Assembly (NCBI RefSeq): GCF_036178845.1
Contig: NZ_CP108070.1
Coordinates: 10,230,001-10,294,000 of the forward strand
Length of the DNA stretch: 64,000 bases
Direction of reading: 5' to 3'
From: Streptomyces sp. NBC_00271
GTDB lineage: Bacteria; Actinomycetota; Actinomycetes; Streptomycetales; Streptomycetaceae
Of the stretch, positions 39,395 through 47,770 are shown piece after piece (the first letter of the stretch is position 1; each line of letters opens with the position of its first letter). The translations under genes and the position numbers were made by a program. The notes beneath the pieces were generated by a model. The model saw nothing but the letters and a program-made list of their open reading frames with translations, did not search any database and had not been told where the DNA came from.

Positions 39395-42220
39395 TCAGGC
39401 CAGCTGTCGTCGCACCAGCTCGTGCAGCCGCCCGCCCGTGTCCGCGAGCAGATGCGCGGGTGGGCCCTGCTGGGCGACCCGGCCGTCCTCCATCACGATG
39501 ACACGGTCCGCGTCCAGCACCGTGGACAGCCGGTGCGCGATCACGATCCGGGTGGCGTTGAGCGCCCGGGTGCTCTCGATGACCGTGCGCTGGGTCTCGT
39601 TGTCGAGCGCGCTGGTCGCCTCGTCGAAGAAGAGGATGCGCGGCCGGCGGATCAGCGCCTGGGCGATCATCAGGCGCTGCCGCTGGCCGCCGGAGATCGC
39701 CCCGCTGCCGGAGACGATGGTGTGCAGCCCCATCGGCATCCGCCTGATGTCCTCGGCCAGGCCGGCCATCTCGGCCGCCGCCATCGCCTCCTCGGGCGTG
39801 TACGGCTCGGTGCCGCAGATGCAGTCCAGGATCGAGCCGGTGAACGGCTGGGCGTGCTGGAGCACCACACCGCACTGACGGCGTACGGCGGACTGGTCGA
39901 GCGCCCCCAGATCCTGTCCGTCGTAGAGCACACTGCCCGAGACCGGCTTGTCGAAGCCGATCAGCAGCCGCAGCAGCGTGGACTTTCCGCAGCCGCTGGG
40001 GCCGACGATCGCCACGAACTCGCCGGGCTTGATGTCGAACGACACGTCGTCCAGGACCAGCGGGCCGTCGTCGGCGTACCGGAAGGACAGCCGCCGGGCT
40101 TCGATGGCACCGGACAGCACCCCGGGGCGGGTGCTCGCCACCCGCACCTCCGGCGTGGCGTCGAGCACCGGCTTGATCTCCTCGAACATCGGCAGCGCGG
40201 CCGCCGCCGACACGAACGCGCCCGTCACCTGGGTGACCGAGGTCAGCAGCATCGTCATCGACGTGCTGAAGGTCAGGAAGTCGGCGGCCGACAGCGAGCC
40301 GCGCGCCGGACCCGCGAGCAGCATGAACATCAGCAGCGAGCACAGCGGCAGGTACACCGCGCCCATCACCGTCGTGAGGTTCTTGATGCGGCCGACCTTC
40401 TGCTGGAGCTCACGGCTGCGCGCGAACTCGCCCGCCCAGGCGGCGTACGCGTAGTTCTCGGCCGCCGCGACCCGCAGCTTGGGCAGGCCGCGCAGGGTCT
40501 GGAACGCCTGGTTGTTCAGCTTGTTGCTGAGCACGACCAGGCGGCGTTGCCAGCGCACCTGCCACAGTCCGAGCCCGAGGAACGCGGCCGCGATGACGAC
40601 GAGCATGCCGATCGCGGCGAGCGCCATGGGCACGCTGTACCAAAGGAGCAGCCCCAGGTTCATCGCGCCGACCGTGCCCGCCTGTGCGAGCGTCGGTCCG
40701 ACGCCCGCGAGGAGGCGGCGGATCGCGCTGATACCCATGGCGGCGCTGGCCAGCTCACCGGTCGAGCGGGACGTGAAGAACTTCGTCGGCAGCCTCAGCA
40801 GCCGGTCCCACACGGCCGGTTGGAGCGTCGCCTCGATCCGCCCCTCCATCCGCAGCATCGTGAGGTTCTGGAGCAGCATGAACGCGGCCGACACGATGCT
40901 GGTGACCATGATGGCCAGACAGACCTGCACGATCAGGCCGTGCTGGGCCTTGGGCACGTACTCGCCGAGCACCTGGCCGGTGGCGATCGGCACCAGCGCG
41001 CCGATCGCGACGGTGACGAGACCGCTGATCGCGAGGTTGCGCAGGTCGCCGCCGGTGCCCTGGAGGCAGAAACGCAGCAGCCGCAGCGGGCTCAGCTTCC
41101 GCTCGGGCAGCGGACGGTAGAACATCACGGCCCGCGCCTCGAACTCCGGCGCGTTGGCCTTCTCGATGGGGGTCTCCCGCCCCGAAGACGGCTGTACGGC
41201 CACGTATCCGCCGCGCCGCCACAACAGCGCGACCGGCGAGCCCGACACGGCACGGTGGCCCACCAGCGGGCCGATGTTGTCGCGCCACCAGCGCCCGTCG
41301 AGGCGTACGGCACGGGTGCGGACGCGCGAGGCGAGCGCGATCCGTTCCACCGGATCGAGCCGGTCGCTCTCCGTGCCGCTCTGCGCGGACTCGGCGAGAG
41401 TGATCCCGGACGCGCGGGCGACCAGCTTGCAGGCCGCGTACGTGGCGTCCGCGTCGGCCGCCGTCGGGCGCTTGGACGACTTGCCGATCGACGCCAGCAG
41501 GGTGCGGTCGGCCTGGGCGCGGACGGCCTCGCCCGCCTTGATGCCCGCCGCCGTACGGTCCTCGTGGCTGGCCTCCAACTGCTCGATCCAGCGGTCGAGC
41601 GTGGACAGCAGTCGATACTGCTGGTCGACCATGCCCTGCCAGACACCGGAGTCCATCAGCAGATCGGCCGCCGCCTCGGCGCCGTACAGGGAGCCGTACT
41701 GGACACTCCCGGGCGGCACCTGCATCCAGAAGACGTCGTCATCGGTCAGCGCGGCGGCGTTCTCCGTGGCCATCGGCGCCTGGAAGAGAATGGACAGGCT
41801 GCGGCCGACGCCGAGGGCGAGGGCGTACTCCAGCGGGCTCGACGTCGGCGGTACGTACTGGGGGTTGCCGTAGTCGTCGTAGGACCAGGTCTGGGTGTCC
41901 ACCTGCTGGTACAGCTCGCGCAGCACGATCCGGCGCACCACGCAGTCCCGCAACGGCCGCCCCACGAGGGTGTGTTGCGGGCCGGCGACGGGGCCGAGCA
42001 GCAGGGAGCCCGCTTCGAGGCGGCCGAGGTGGTGCCAGTGGCCCTGCTGGACGGCGTCGACCGCGAACAGGTCCATGGCGCCCGCCGCCACCAGCCAGAG
42101 GACCTGCGGGCCTTCCAGATCGAGGCGGCCGAGGCCGGAGCAGTCGACCGGCGTTCCCATGCCGCCGAGCGCGCCGAGGACGAGGTCTCCCTCGCGTGCG
42201 CCCTCGTGAACCGTGGTCAT
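39395..42220 (-). CDS. NHLM/NHLP-type peptide export ABC transporter, permease/ATPase subunit
   Basis: A 941-residue half-transporter. A long N-terminal soluble region of about 390 residues (with an early cyclic-nucleotide-binding-like/cupin part) is followed by six helices (about 390-690) and an ATPase. Walker A is GPSGCGKST near 738, the signature AISGGQRQRL and Walker B ILFFDEATSALD. The missing C39 peptidase and long N-terminus match the second ABC subunit of NHLM bacteriocin systems. It is last of the four-gene operon, 1 base after the C39-ABC gene, and likely forms a heterodimer with it. Confidence 0.92.
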   Translation of the reverse strand: MTTVHEGAREGDLVLGALGGMGTPVDCSGLGRLDLEGPQVLWLVAAGAMDLFAVDAVQQGHWHHLGRLEAGSLLLGPVAGPQHTLVGRPLRDCVVRRIVLRELYQQVDTQTWSYDDYGNPQYVPPTSSPLEYALALGVGRSLSILFQAPMATENAAALTDDDVFWMQVPPGSVQYGSLYGAEAAADLLMDSGVWQGMVDQQYRLLSTLDRWIEQLEASHEDRTAAGIKAGEAVRAQADRTLLASIGKSSKRPTAADADATYAACKLVARASGITLAESAQSGTESDRLDPVERIALASRVRTRAVRLDGRWWRDNIGPLVGHRAVSGSPVALLWRRGGYVAVQPSSGRETPIEKANAPEFEARAVMFYRPLPERKLSPLRLLRFCLQGTGGDLRNLAISGLVTVAIGALVPIATGQVLGEYVPKAQHGLIVQVCLAIMVTSIVSAAFMLLQNLTMLRMEGRIEATLQPAVWDRLLRLPTKFFTSRSTGELASAAMGISAIRRLLAGVGPTLAQAGTVGAMNLGLLLWYSVPMALAAIGMLVVIAAAFLGLGLWQVRWQRRLVVLSNKLNNQAFQTLRGLPKLRVAAAENYAYAAWAGEFARSRELQQKVGRIKNLTTVMGAVYLPLCSLLMFMLLAGPARGSLSAADFLTFSTSMTMLLTSVTQVTGAFVSAAAALPMFEEIKPVLDATPEVRVASTRPGVLSGAIEARRLSFRYADDGPLVLDDVSFDIKPGEFVAIVGPSGCGKSTLLRLLIGFDKPVSGSVLYDGQDLGALDQSAVRRQCGVVLQHAQPFTGSILDCICGTEPYTPEEAMAAAEMAGLAEDIRRMPMGLHTIVSGSGAISGGQRQRLMIAQALIRRPRILFFDEATSALDNETQRTVIESTRALNATRIVIAHRLSTVLDADRVIVMEDGRVAQQGPPAHLLADTGGRLHELVRRQLA

Positions 42221-42221
42221 C

Positions 42222-44444
42222 TCATCGCTCCTTGACCAGCTCGGCGTACGGACCGCCGGCCGCGACCAGGGCGTCGTGCCGCCCGCGTTCCACGATCGTG
42301 CCGTGCTGCAGCACGACGATCTCGTCGCTGTCGCGCACGGTGCTGAGCCGGTGCGCGATCACCACACAGGCACAGCCGCGCTTGCGCAGGTTGTCGATGA
42401 CCGTCTGCTCGGTCTCGGCGTCCAGCGCGCTGGTCACCTCGTCGAGCACCAGGATGCTCGGCCGGCGCACCAACGCCCGTGCGATCTCCAGGCGTTGGCG
42501 CTGGCCACCGGAGAAGTTGCGGCCGTCCTGCTCGACCCGGCTGTGGATGCCACCGGGGCGGCGCGTGACCACGTCGTACAGCGCCGCGTCCTCCAACGCC
42601 GCGACCACGGCCTCGTCGGGAATGGACGGATCCCACAGGGCCACGTTGTCGCGGACCGTCCCCTCGAAGAGGAACACGTCCTGGTCGACGAAGGAGACCG
42701 AGGCGGCGAGCGCGCCGCGCGGGATGTCCTCCAGTCGCTGTCCGTCGATGCGGATCGTGCCCTCCCACGGGGAGTACAGGCCCGATATGAGCCTGGAGAC
42801 CGTGGACTTGCCGCTGCCCGAGCCGCCGACCAGGGCCACCTGCTGGCCCGGGCCGACCGTCAGGGAGAAGCCGGTGAGCAGGGGTTTGTCGAGCGGGCTG
42901 TAGCCGAACGTGATGTTCTCCAGCTCGACATGACCCTGGAGCCTGCGGGTGGACTCGCCGCTGCCGGAGCGGGCGTAGAGCGGGTCGGTCTGGAAGTTCT
43001 CGACGTCCTTGAGCCGGGCCACGTCGGCGGCGAAGTCCTGGATGCGGCCCGCGACGCCGTTGAGCCGGGTGAGGGGCGCGGTGAAGCGGGTGACCAGGGC
43101 CTGGAAGGCGACGAGCAGGCCGACGGAGATGTGCCCCTCGACCGCCCGCAGCCCGCCGATCCACAGGATCAGCGCGGAGTTGAGCGTCGCGAGCGTCGGT
43201 GCGACCACACCCAGCCAGGCGCTCGGCACCCCGAGGCGCTGCTGCTCCTCCAGGGTGGTCGCGTGCTGGCCCGCCCACTTGCGGAAGTAGCCGTCCTCCC
43301 CGCCGGTCGCCTTCATCGTTTCGATCAACTGGAGGCCGGTGTACGCGGTGTTGGTGAGGCGCGCGTTGTCGGCGCGCAGCTTCGCCGTACGGGTCGCGCG
43401 CAGCCGGATCACCACGCGCATCGCGATCACGTTGAGCAGCGCGACGCCGATGCCCACGGCCGTGAGCTGCGGGTCGTAGGTGTAGAGGAGCACCGCGTAC
43501 AGGACGACCACGATCGCGTCCACGCCGGCCGCCGCGAGGTCGCGGGCCAGGGTCTCGGCCACCGCGTCGTTCGACTGGAGCCGCTGCACCAGGTCGGCCG
43601 GGCTGCGCTGGGAGAAGAACGTGACGGGCAGCCGCAGCAGATGGCGCAGGAAGCGGGCGCTGGAGAGGGTGGAGGAGATGATCCGGCCGTGCAGCAGGTT
43701 CGCCTGCTGGAGCCAGGTCAGCACGACGGTCAGCGCCACACAGGCGCCCATCGACGTGAACAGCACGCCCAGCAGCGAGGTCCGGCCGCCGATCAGATAC
43801 GTGTCGATGTACGTCCGGCTCAACGCGGGGACCGCCGCGCCGACCGCGACCAGCAGCAGGCTCGCCAGCACGGCCGCGGGCATCGTGCCCGAGGTGCCGC
43901 GCAGCCGGGCCGGCATGGCACCCAGGACGCCCGGCTTGCGGCCGCCCTTGTGGAAGTCGGGCCCCGGCTCCATGACCAGCACCACACCCGTGAAGCTGGT
44001 GTCGAAGTCCTCCATGGGCACGAAACGGCGGCCCTTGCCGGGGTCGTTGATGTGCACGCCGCGCCGTCCGAAGCGGCGGCCCATGCCGTCGTAGACGACG
44101 TAGTGGTTGAACTCCCAGAACAGGATCGCGGGCGCCTTCACCTCGGCGAGCGCGGCCGTGTCCATCTGCATGCCCTTGGCCGTGAGGCCGTAACTGCGCG
44201 CCGCCTTGAGCAGGTTGCTGGCGCGCGAGCCGTCCCGGGAGACACCGCACGCGATGCGCAGCTCTTCGAGGGGGATGTGGCGGCCGTAGTGGCCGAGCAC
44301 CATGGCGAGGGAGGCGGCGCCGCACTCCACGGCCTCCATCTGGAGGACGGTGGGGGTGCGGACCGTCTTCCCCTTCGCCTTGGGGACCGTGCGCTTGGGC
44401 GGGGCGGTGCGGCGTCTGCTCCGGGTGTCTGGTGCGGTGGTCAC
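42222..44444 (-). CDS. NHLM/NHLP-type peptidase (C39)/permease/ATPase ABC transporter
   Basis: A 740-residue export protein that cleaves and exports double-glycine peptides. The C39 peptidase has Q35 and C41 (LQMEAVECGAAS), H114 (FNHYVVYDG) and D134 (HINDPGKG), all intact. A six-helix membrane domain follows, then the ATPase with Walker A GGSGSGKST near 539, signature FSGGQRQRLEIARAL and ILVLDEVTSALD. GTG 44444 overlaps the adaptor stop by four bases; the longer frame to 44546 runs into the adaptor gene and is rejected. Its substrate is presumably the precursor at 45343-45558. Confidence 0.94.
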   Translation of the reverse strand: MTTAPDTRSRRRTAPPKRTVPKAKGKTVRTPTVLQMEAVECGAASLAMVLGHYGRHIPLEELRIACGVSRDGSRASNLLKAARSYGLTAKGMQMDTAALAEVKAPAILFWEFNHYVVYDGMGRRFGRRGVHINDPGKGRRFVPMEDFDTSFTGVVLVMEPGPDFHKGGRKPGVLGAMPARLRGTSGTMPAAVLASLLLVAVGAAVPALSRTYIDTYLIGGRTSLLGVLFTSMGACVALTVVLTWLQQANLLHGRIISSTLSSARFLRHLLRLPVTFFSQRSPADLVQRLQSNDAVAETLARDLAAAGVDAIVVVLYAVLLYTYDPQLTAVGIGVALLNVIAMRVVIRLRATRTAKLRADNARLTNTAYTGLQLIETMKATGGEDGYFRKWAGQHATTLEEQQRLGVPSAWLGVVAPTLATLNSALILWIGGLRAVEGHISVGLLVAFQALVTRFTAPLTRLNGVAGRIQDFAADVARLKDVENFQTDPLYARSGSGESTRRLQGHVELENITFGYSPLDKPLLTGFSLTVGPGQQVALVGGSGSGKSTVSRLISGLYSPWEGTIRIDGQRLEDIPRGALAASVSFVDQDVFLFEGTVRDNVALWDPSIPDEAVVAALEDAALYDVVTRRPGGIHSRVEQDGRNFSGGQRQRLEIARALVRRPSILVLDEVTSALDAETEQTVIDNLRKRGCACVVIAHRLSTVRDSDEIVVLQHGTIVERGRHDALVAAGGPYAELVKER

Positions 44445-45250
44445 GGCAGGAGCCAATCGACGGGGCGCTGATCGGCCAGGCGGATCGAACCCGTGGCCAG
44501 GGTCATGGAGGTGAGTGCGAACGGCGGCCCGTCGGCCGAGGACCACTTCAGGCCGCTCTTCGTCGCGGTGGAGCGGTCGAGGCGGACCAGGACGGCCACC
44601 GGCCTGCCCTTCTTGGTGAACTGTTCGCCGAGTTGGCTGTCACCGAGGAAGGAGGAGATCTGCTGGGGGGTCTGCACGCTCCGGCCGACCGCCTTCACAT
44701 GGCCGCGCAGTACCCCGTACTGCTGGGTCGGCACCGACTGCACGGTGAGGTCGACCGCGGCGTTCGCGGGGATGGTGGCCGCGCTCTCGGCGGGGACGTA
44801 CACCGTCGCGTAGAGCGGGTCGTCGGCGTGGGCGACCTTCTCCACGGCGGCGACGTTCGCGCCGGTCGAGATGATCGCGCCGATGGTGGCGGCGAGCGCG
44901 GTGACGCGTCCCGCGGCGACCGTGCGGACGACGGTCGTACCGCCCTGGGCCGTACGGACCTTGAGCACCGGCGCGTTCGCGGGCAGCCGTTCGCCCTCCT
45001 GGGCGACGACCTCGGTGACCTGCCCCGCGACGGGGCTCTGCAGGATGTAACTGCCCTCGCCGTGGGTGAGGACGGCGGGCGCGCTCACGGTGGACGCCAC
45101 CGTGCCCGTCACGGCCCAGACGGACGCCGCCGCCATGACGACCACCGTCACGGACAGGGCGAGCCAGCCCTGGGGGCGGGCGAAGCGCACCGGAAGGTCG
45201 AGCTCTTCGGGCGACTGCAGCTTGGCGAGGGCCTGTTGGCGGAACTGCAC
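44441..45250 (-). CDS. HlyD-type membrane-fusion adaptor of the NHLM export system
   Basis: A 269-residue adaptor with one N-terminal membrane helix (WLALSVTVVVMAAASVWAV, about 29-47) and an external biotinyl-lipoyl-like domain (YILQSPVAGQVTEVVAQEGE, VRTVAAGRVTALAATIGAII). It begins 92 bases after the precursor gene and overlaps the C39-ABC gene by four bases. In NHLM systems this protein links the two ABC subunits; in a monoderm bacterium it probably acts at the outer face of the membrane. Confidence 0.9.
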   Translation of the reverse strand: MQFRQQALAKLQSPEELDLPVRFARPQGWLALSVTVVVMAAASVWAVTGTVASTVSAPAVLTHGEGSYILQSPVAGQVTEVVAQEGERLPANAPVLKVRTAQGGTTVVRTVAAGRVTALAATIGAIISTGANVAAVEKVAHADDPLYATVYVPAESAATIPANAAVDLTVQSVPTQQYGVLRGHVKAVGRSVQTPQQISSFLGDSQLGEQFTKKGRPVAVLVRLDRSTATKSGLKWSSADGPPFALTSMTLATGSIRLADQRPVDWLLP

Positions 45251-45292
45251 GGGACTTCCCTCACCTGTTCGAGAGGTTTACGGCATCCGAGA

Positions 45293-45323
45293 AGTCCCGG
45301 AACCGGGGAGTGGTTCCGGGACT
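45293..45323. terminator. 12-bp hairpin between precursor peptide gene and exporter genes
   Basis: AGTCCCGGAACC (45293-45304) and GGTTCCGGGACT (45312-45323) pair perfectly around a 7-base loop, 20 bases after the precursor stop. It lacks a clean T-run, so it is more likely an attenuator or 3' stabiliser that gives more precursor than exporter mRNA. Confidence 0.7.
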
Positions 45324-45342
45324 CAACGGCACTGAAACGCGA

Positions 45343-45558
45343 TCAGAGACCGGCGACCAGGCCCGTGACCGGGGCGGTGTTGAGGCCGGTGACACCCTCG
45401 ACGGTGCCGACGACCGTGTTGACCAGGCCGGAGACCGGGGCAACACCGTCGACCAGGCCGGCCACGGTGCCAACGGCGTTCAGCGACAGGCCGCCGGAGA
45501 CGTTGTCGAGGTCGGCGTCCGAGATCTCGGCGGTGGCAACCTGGGGGGTGGAGTTCAT
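45343..45558 (-). CDS. Double-glycine leader peptide precursor (putative bacteriocin/secreted peptide)
   Basis: A 71-residue precursor. The leader is 23 residues ending EISDADLDNVSGG, a canonical double-glycine site for C39 peptidases. The 48-residue core (24-71) has no Cys, Lys, Arg or His, two acids (D37, E54), 12 Val and 9 Gly. It is internally duplicated (GTVAG 30-34 and GTVEG 51-55; APVSGLV 40-46 and APVTGLV 62-68) and has GxxxG at 30/34/38, 51/55 and 66/70. ATG 45558 lies 9 bases after GAAGGGA. Similar actinobacterial peptides are often labelled type A2 lantipeptide, but lanthionine is impossible without Cys. Confidence 0.87.
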   Translation of the reverse strand: MNSTPQVATAEISDADLDNVSGGLSLNAVGTVAGLVDGVAPVSGLVNTVVGTVEGVTGLNTAPVTGLVAGL

Positions 45559-46227
45559 GAGGGAACTTCCCTTCGTATGGATATTCATAAGGGGGAGAGC
45601 GGCCCCCCTCTGGGGACAGATGACGGCCGCCACCGCGGGGGTGCGGCACCCGATTCCGGGCGCTGTGCGGCGCCCGTTCCCGGATGCCTGGCTGCGACCT
45701 CCGCGGTGCAACGGATCAAAGCACGCTCGTGGCACGCGCATCCAATCAACCGGGGCTCTCACCTGGGAACTTGAGCGCGGTCGGGGCCCAACCGTGCAGG
45801 TGTGCGCACGTCTCGGCAGTCAGTTCTTCACATGCTGCACGGCATTGTTCCGTCCCCGCGCTTGTCGCCCCGCGCCCGAAAGGGACAGTCCCACCGCAAT
45901 GGCGCGGAGGGGGGCGTGCGAGTGTGCAGATCCGCTGTCCACCGTGACGCGCCTGCGTATTCGATGTGCAGATTCCCTGAAGTAGGGATTCCGTTCCTGC
46001 CGGAAGACGGACCGTCACCGATCGGTAGCGGAGCGTGTCATATCGGCTGCTCACTCGGTGTAATGGCCCGATTGCCTGGTATTTCATGTGTTTGGCCGAG
46101 CCAACTCAGCTCCTTTCTAAACACAGTTGAACAGCCCGCGCGGCTCACGCGTATCAACAGGCATCCAGGCGCCCCCTAGTCAGCCGCCGGACGGTGGCCT
46201 CGACCCCGTCCCCAGGAGGTCAAAGAG
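45559..46227. other. Long divergent regulatory region between precursor peptide and S1 protease genes
   Basis: 669 bases with no convincing gene; two frames (45746-46087 minus, 45802-46179 plus) have atypical composition. It contains a direct repeat TGTGCAGATYCSCTG (45923-45937 and 45965-45979, 42 bases apart), TCCCT-GAAGT-AGGGA (45974-45988 area), a palindrome TTGGC-CGA-GCCAA (46092-46104) and GTGTTT/AAACAC arms (46088-46093, 46119-46124) near the protease. Multiple regulator sites are likely. No -35/-10 pair was assigned with confidence. Confidence 0.5.
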
Positions 46228-47622
46228 TTGAGTCACAAAAGGATTCCCAAGCGCAAGGCCGCCATCGCTGTCGGAAGCGTCGCGGCGCTCGGAGCGGCGG
46301 CTCTGCTGCTGCCCCACGCCAACGCCTCGCAGACCGACGCGAAGGACGCCACTCCCAAGACGCTGAAGTCCGCGGACGCCTCGAGCCTGGCCTCGCTCAT
46401 CGCCTCCCAGCTCGGTGACGCCTTCGGCGGCGCGTACTGGGACGCCTCGAAGCAGCAGGTCATCGTCAATATCGTTGGCAACAACAGCAATGTCGTCAAC
46501 ACCGTCGAGAAGGCCGGCGCTGTTCCCCGCAGCGTCAACAACAGCCTGTCCACGCTCAAGACGGCTGCCAAGACGCTGAAGTCCGACGCGACCATCCCCG
46601 GCACCGCCTGGTCGATCGACCCCAAGACGAACCAGGTCCAGGTCACCGCCGACAGCACCGTCACAGGTGCGAAGTGGGCCAAGCTGACGTCGACCGTCGA
46701 CTCGCTCGGTTCCGGCGTGGCCACGGTCAAGAAGTCCGCCGGTACGTTCAAGACGTTCGTGTCGGGCGGTGACGCGATCTTCGCCCAGACGGACGCCGGC
46801 GGCGTCCGCTGTTCCCTCGGCTTCAACGTCACAGCGAGCGACGGCGCCCCCGCCTTCCTGACCGCCGGGCACTGCGGTGTCGCGGCCAAGCAGTGGTCGG
46901 ACTCGCAGAACGGGCAGCCGATCGCGACCGTCGACCAGGCCACCTTCCCCGGTGCCGGCGACTTCTCCCTCGTGAAGTACGACGACCCCGCCACCCAGAC
47001 GGCGAGCGAGGTGAACGTCGGCAACGGGAAGACCGTCCAGATCACCCAGGCGGCGGACGCCACGGTCGGTCAGCAGGTCCTCCGCATGGGCAGCACCACC
47101 GGTCTGCACGACGGCTCGGTCACCGGTCTCGACGCCACGGTCAACTTCCAGAGTGAGACCGACCCCAACGGCGTCGACACCGTCACCGGTCTCATACAGA
47201 CCGACGTCTGCGCCGAGGCGGGCGACAGCGGCGGCTCGCTGTTCACCCAGGACGGCAGCGCGATCGGCCTGACCTCCGGCGGCAGCGGTGACTGCACCGT
47301 CGGCGGCGAGACCTTCTTCCAGCCCGTGACCGCCGCCCTCCAGGCGACCGGCGCGACGCTCGGCGCGGGTGACGCCGCGGGTGCCGGCGACGCGAGTGCC
47401 GCGGCGACCGACCCGGCGGCCACCGACCCGGCAGCCACCGACCCGGCCGCGACCGACCCCGCGGCCACCGATCCGGCGGCCACGGACCCGGCGGCGACCG
47501 ACCCCGCGGCCACGGACCCGGCGGCCAGTGACCCGGCTGCGGGCGACGAGTCCGGGACCGGCAGCGACGAGAACAGCACCGGTATGGACGCGGGCTCCGG
47601 CCTGGTGACCAGCACCCCGTGA
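46228..47622 (+). CDS. Secreted S1-family serine protease (streptogrisin / alpha-lytic type) with TDPAA-repeat tail
   Basis: A 464-residue preproprotease. A signal peptide (about 1-34), a pro-region of about 155 residues and a chymotrypsin-fold domain are visible. The catalytic His is in AFLTAGHCG, the Asp in GAGDFSLVKYDD and the Ser in CAEAGDSGGSLF. Two Cys pairs are as in streptogrisins. The domain is followed by nine TDPAA-like pentapeptides and an acidic Gly/Ser tail, a linker normally seen before a second domain, but none follows. TTG 46228 has AGGAGG upstream. It may be involved in peptide maturation next door, which is speculative. Confidence 0.92.
   Translation: MSHKRIPKRKAAIAVGSVAALGAAALLLPHANASQTDAKDATPKTLKSADASSLASLIASQLGDAFGGAYWDASKQQVIVNIVGNNSNVVNTVEKAGAVPRSVNNSLSTLKTAAKTLKSDATIPGTAWSIDPKTNQVQVTADSTVTGAKWAKLTSTVDSLGSGVATVKKSAGTFKTFVSGGDAIFAQTDAGGVRCSLGFNVTASDGAPAFLTAGHCGVAAKQWSDSQNGQPIATVDQATFPGAGDFSLVKYDDPATQTASEVNVGNGKTVQITQAADATVGQQVLRMGSTTGLHDGSVTGLDATVNFQSETDPNGVDTVTGLIQTDVCAEAGDSGGSLFTQDGSAIGLTSGGSGDCTVGGETFFQPVTAALQATGATLGAGDAAGAGDASAAATDPAATDPAATDPAATDPAATDPAATDPAATDPAATDPAASDPAAGDESGTGSDENSTGMDAGSGLVTSTP
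47401..47535 (+). repeat. 15-bp tandem repeat encoding (A)TDPA units
   Basis: Nine contiguous 15-bp units of the form GCGGCCACCGACCCG, with silent changes, encode AATDP eight times and AASDP once. The frame is preserved, so copy number can change without frameshift. Confidence 0.9.
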
Positions 47623-47681
47623 CACCGGTGACCACGAGCCACTGACCCGACCGTGCCACCACGGCCCGGTCGGCAGTGGAA

Positions 47682-47713
47682 GGGTCCGGCCCTCCGGCGG
47701 GAGGGCCGGACCC
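47682..47713. terminator. 13-bp hairpin between convergent protease and phosphatase genes
   Basis: GGGTCCGGCCCTC (47682-47694) and GAGGGCCGGACCC (47701-47713) pair perfectly around a 6-base loop. A further copy of the right arm occurs at 47739-47752. It is a likely bidirectional terminator. Confidence 0.75.
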
Positions 47714-47770
47714 CACCGCTTTTCCCCGCCGCTCACGAGAGGGCCGGACCCCGCGGGGTTCCGGTACCGC

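Noticed and set aside
39422..44471. Long plus-strand frames (39422-42235 and 42213-44471) opposite the NHLM exporter genes
   Set aside because: They are antisense shadows: low-complexity His/Arg/Glu/Gly composition and no motifs, while the minus strand encodes two complete ABC proteins.
45343..45558. Lantipeptide precursor
   Set aside because: The core has no Cys and no lanthionine synthetase gene is nearby.
45746..46179. Small frames in the peptide-protease intergenic region
   Set aside because: Neither has a good ribosome binding site, third-position GC bias or recognisable features.
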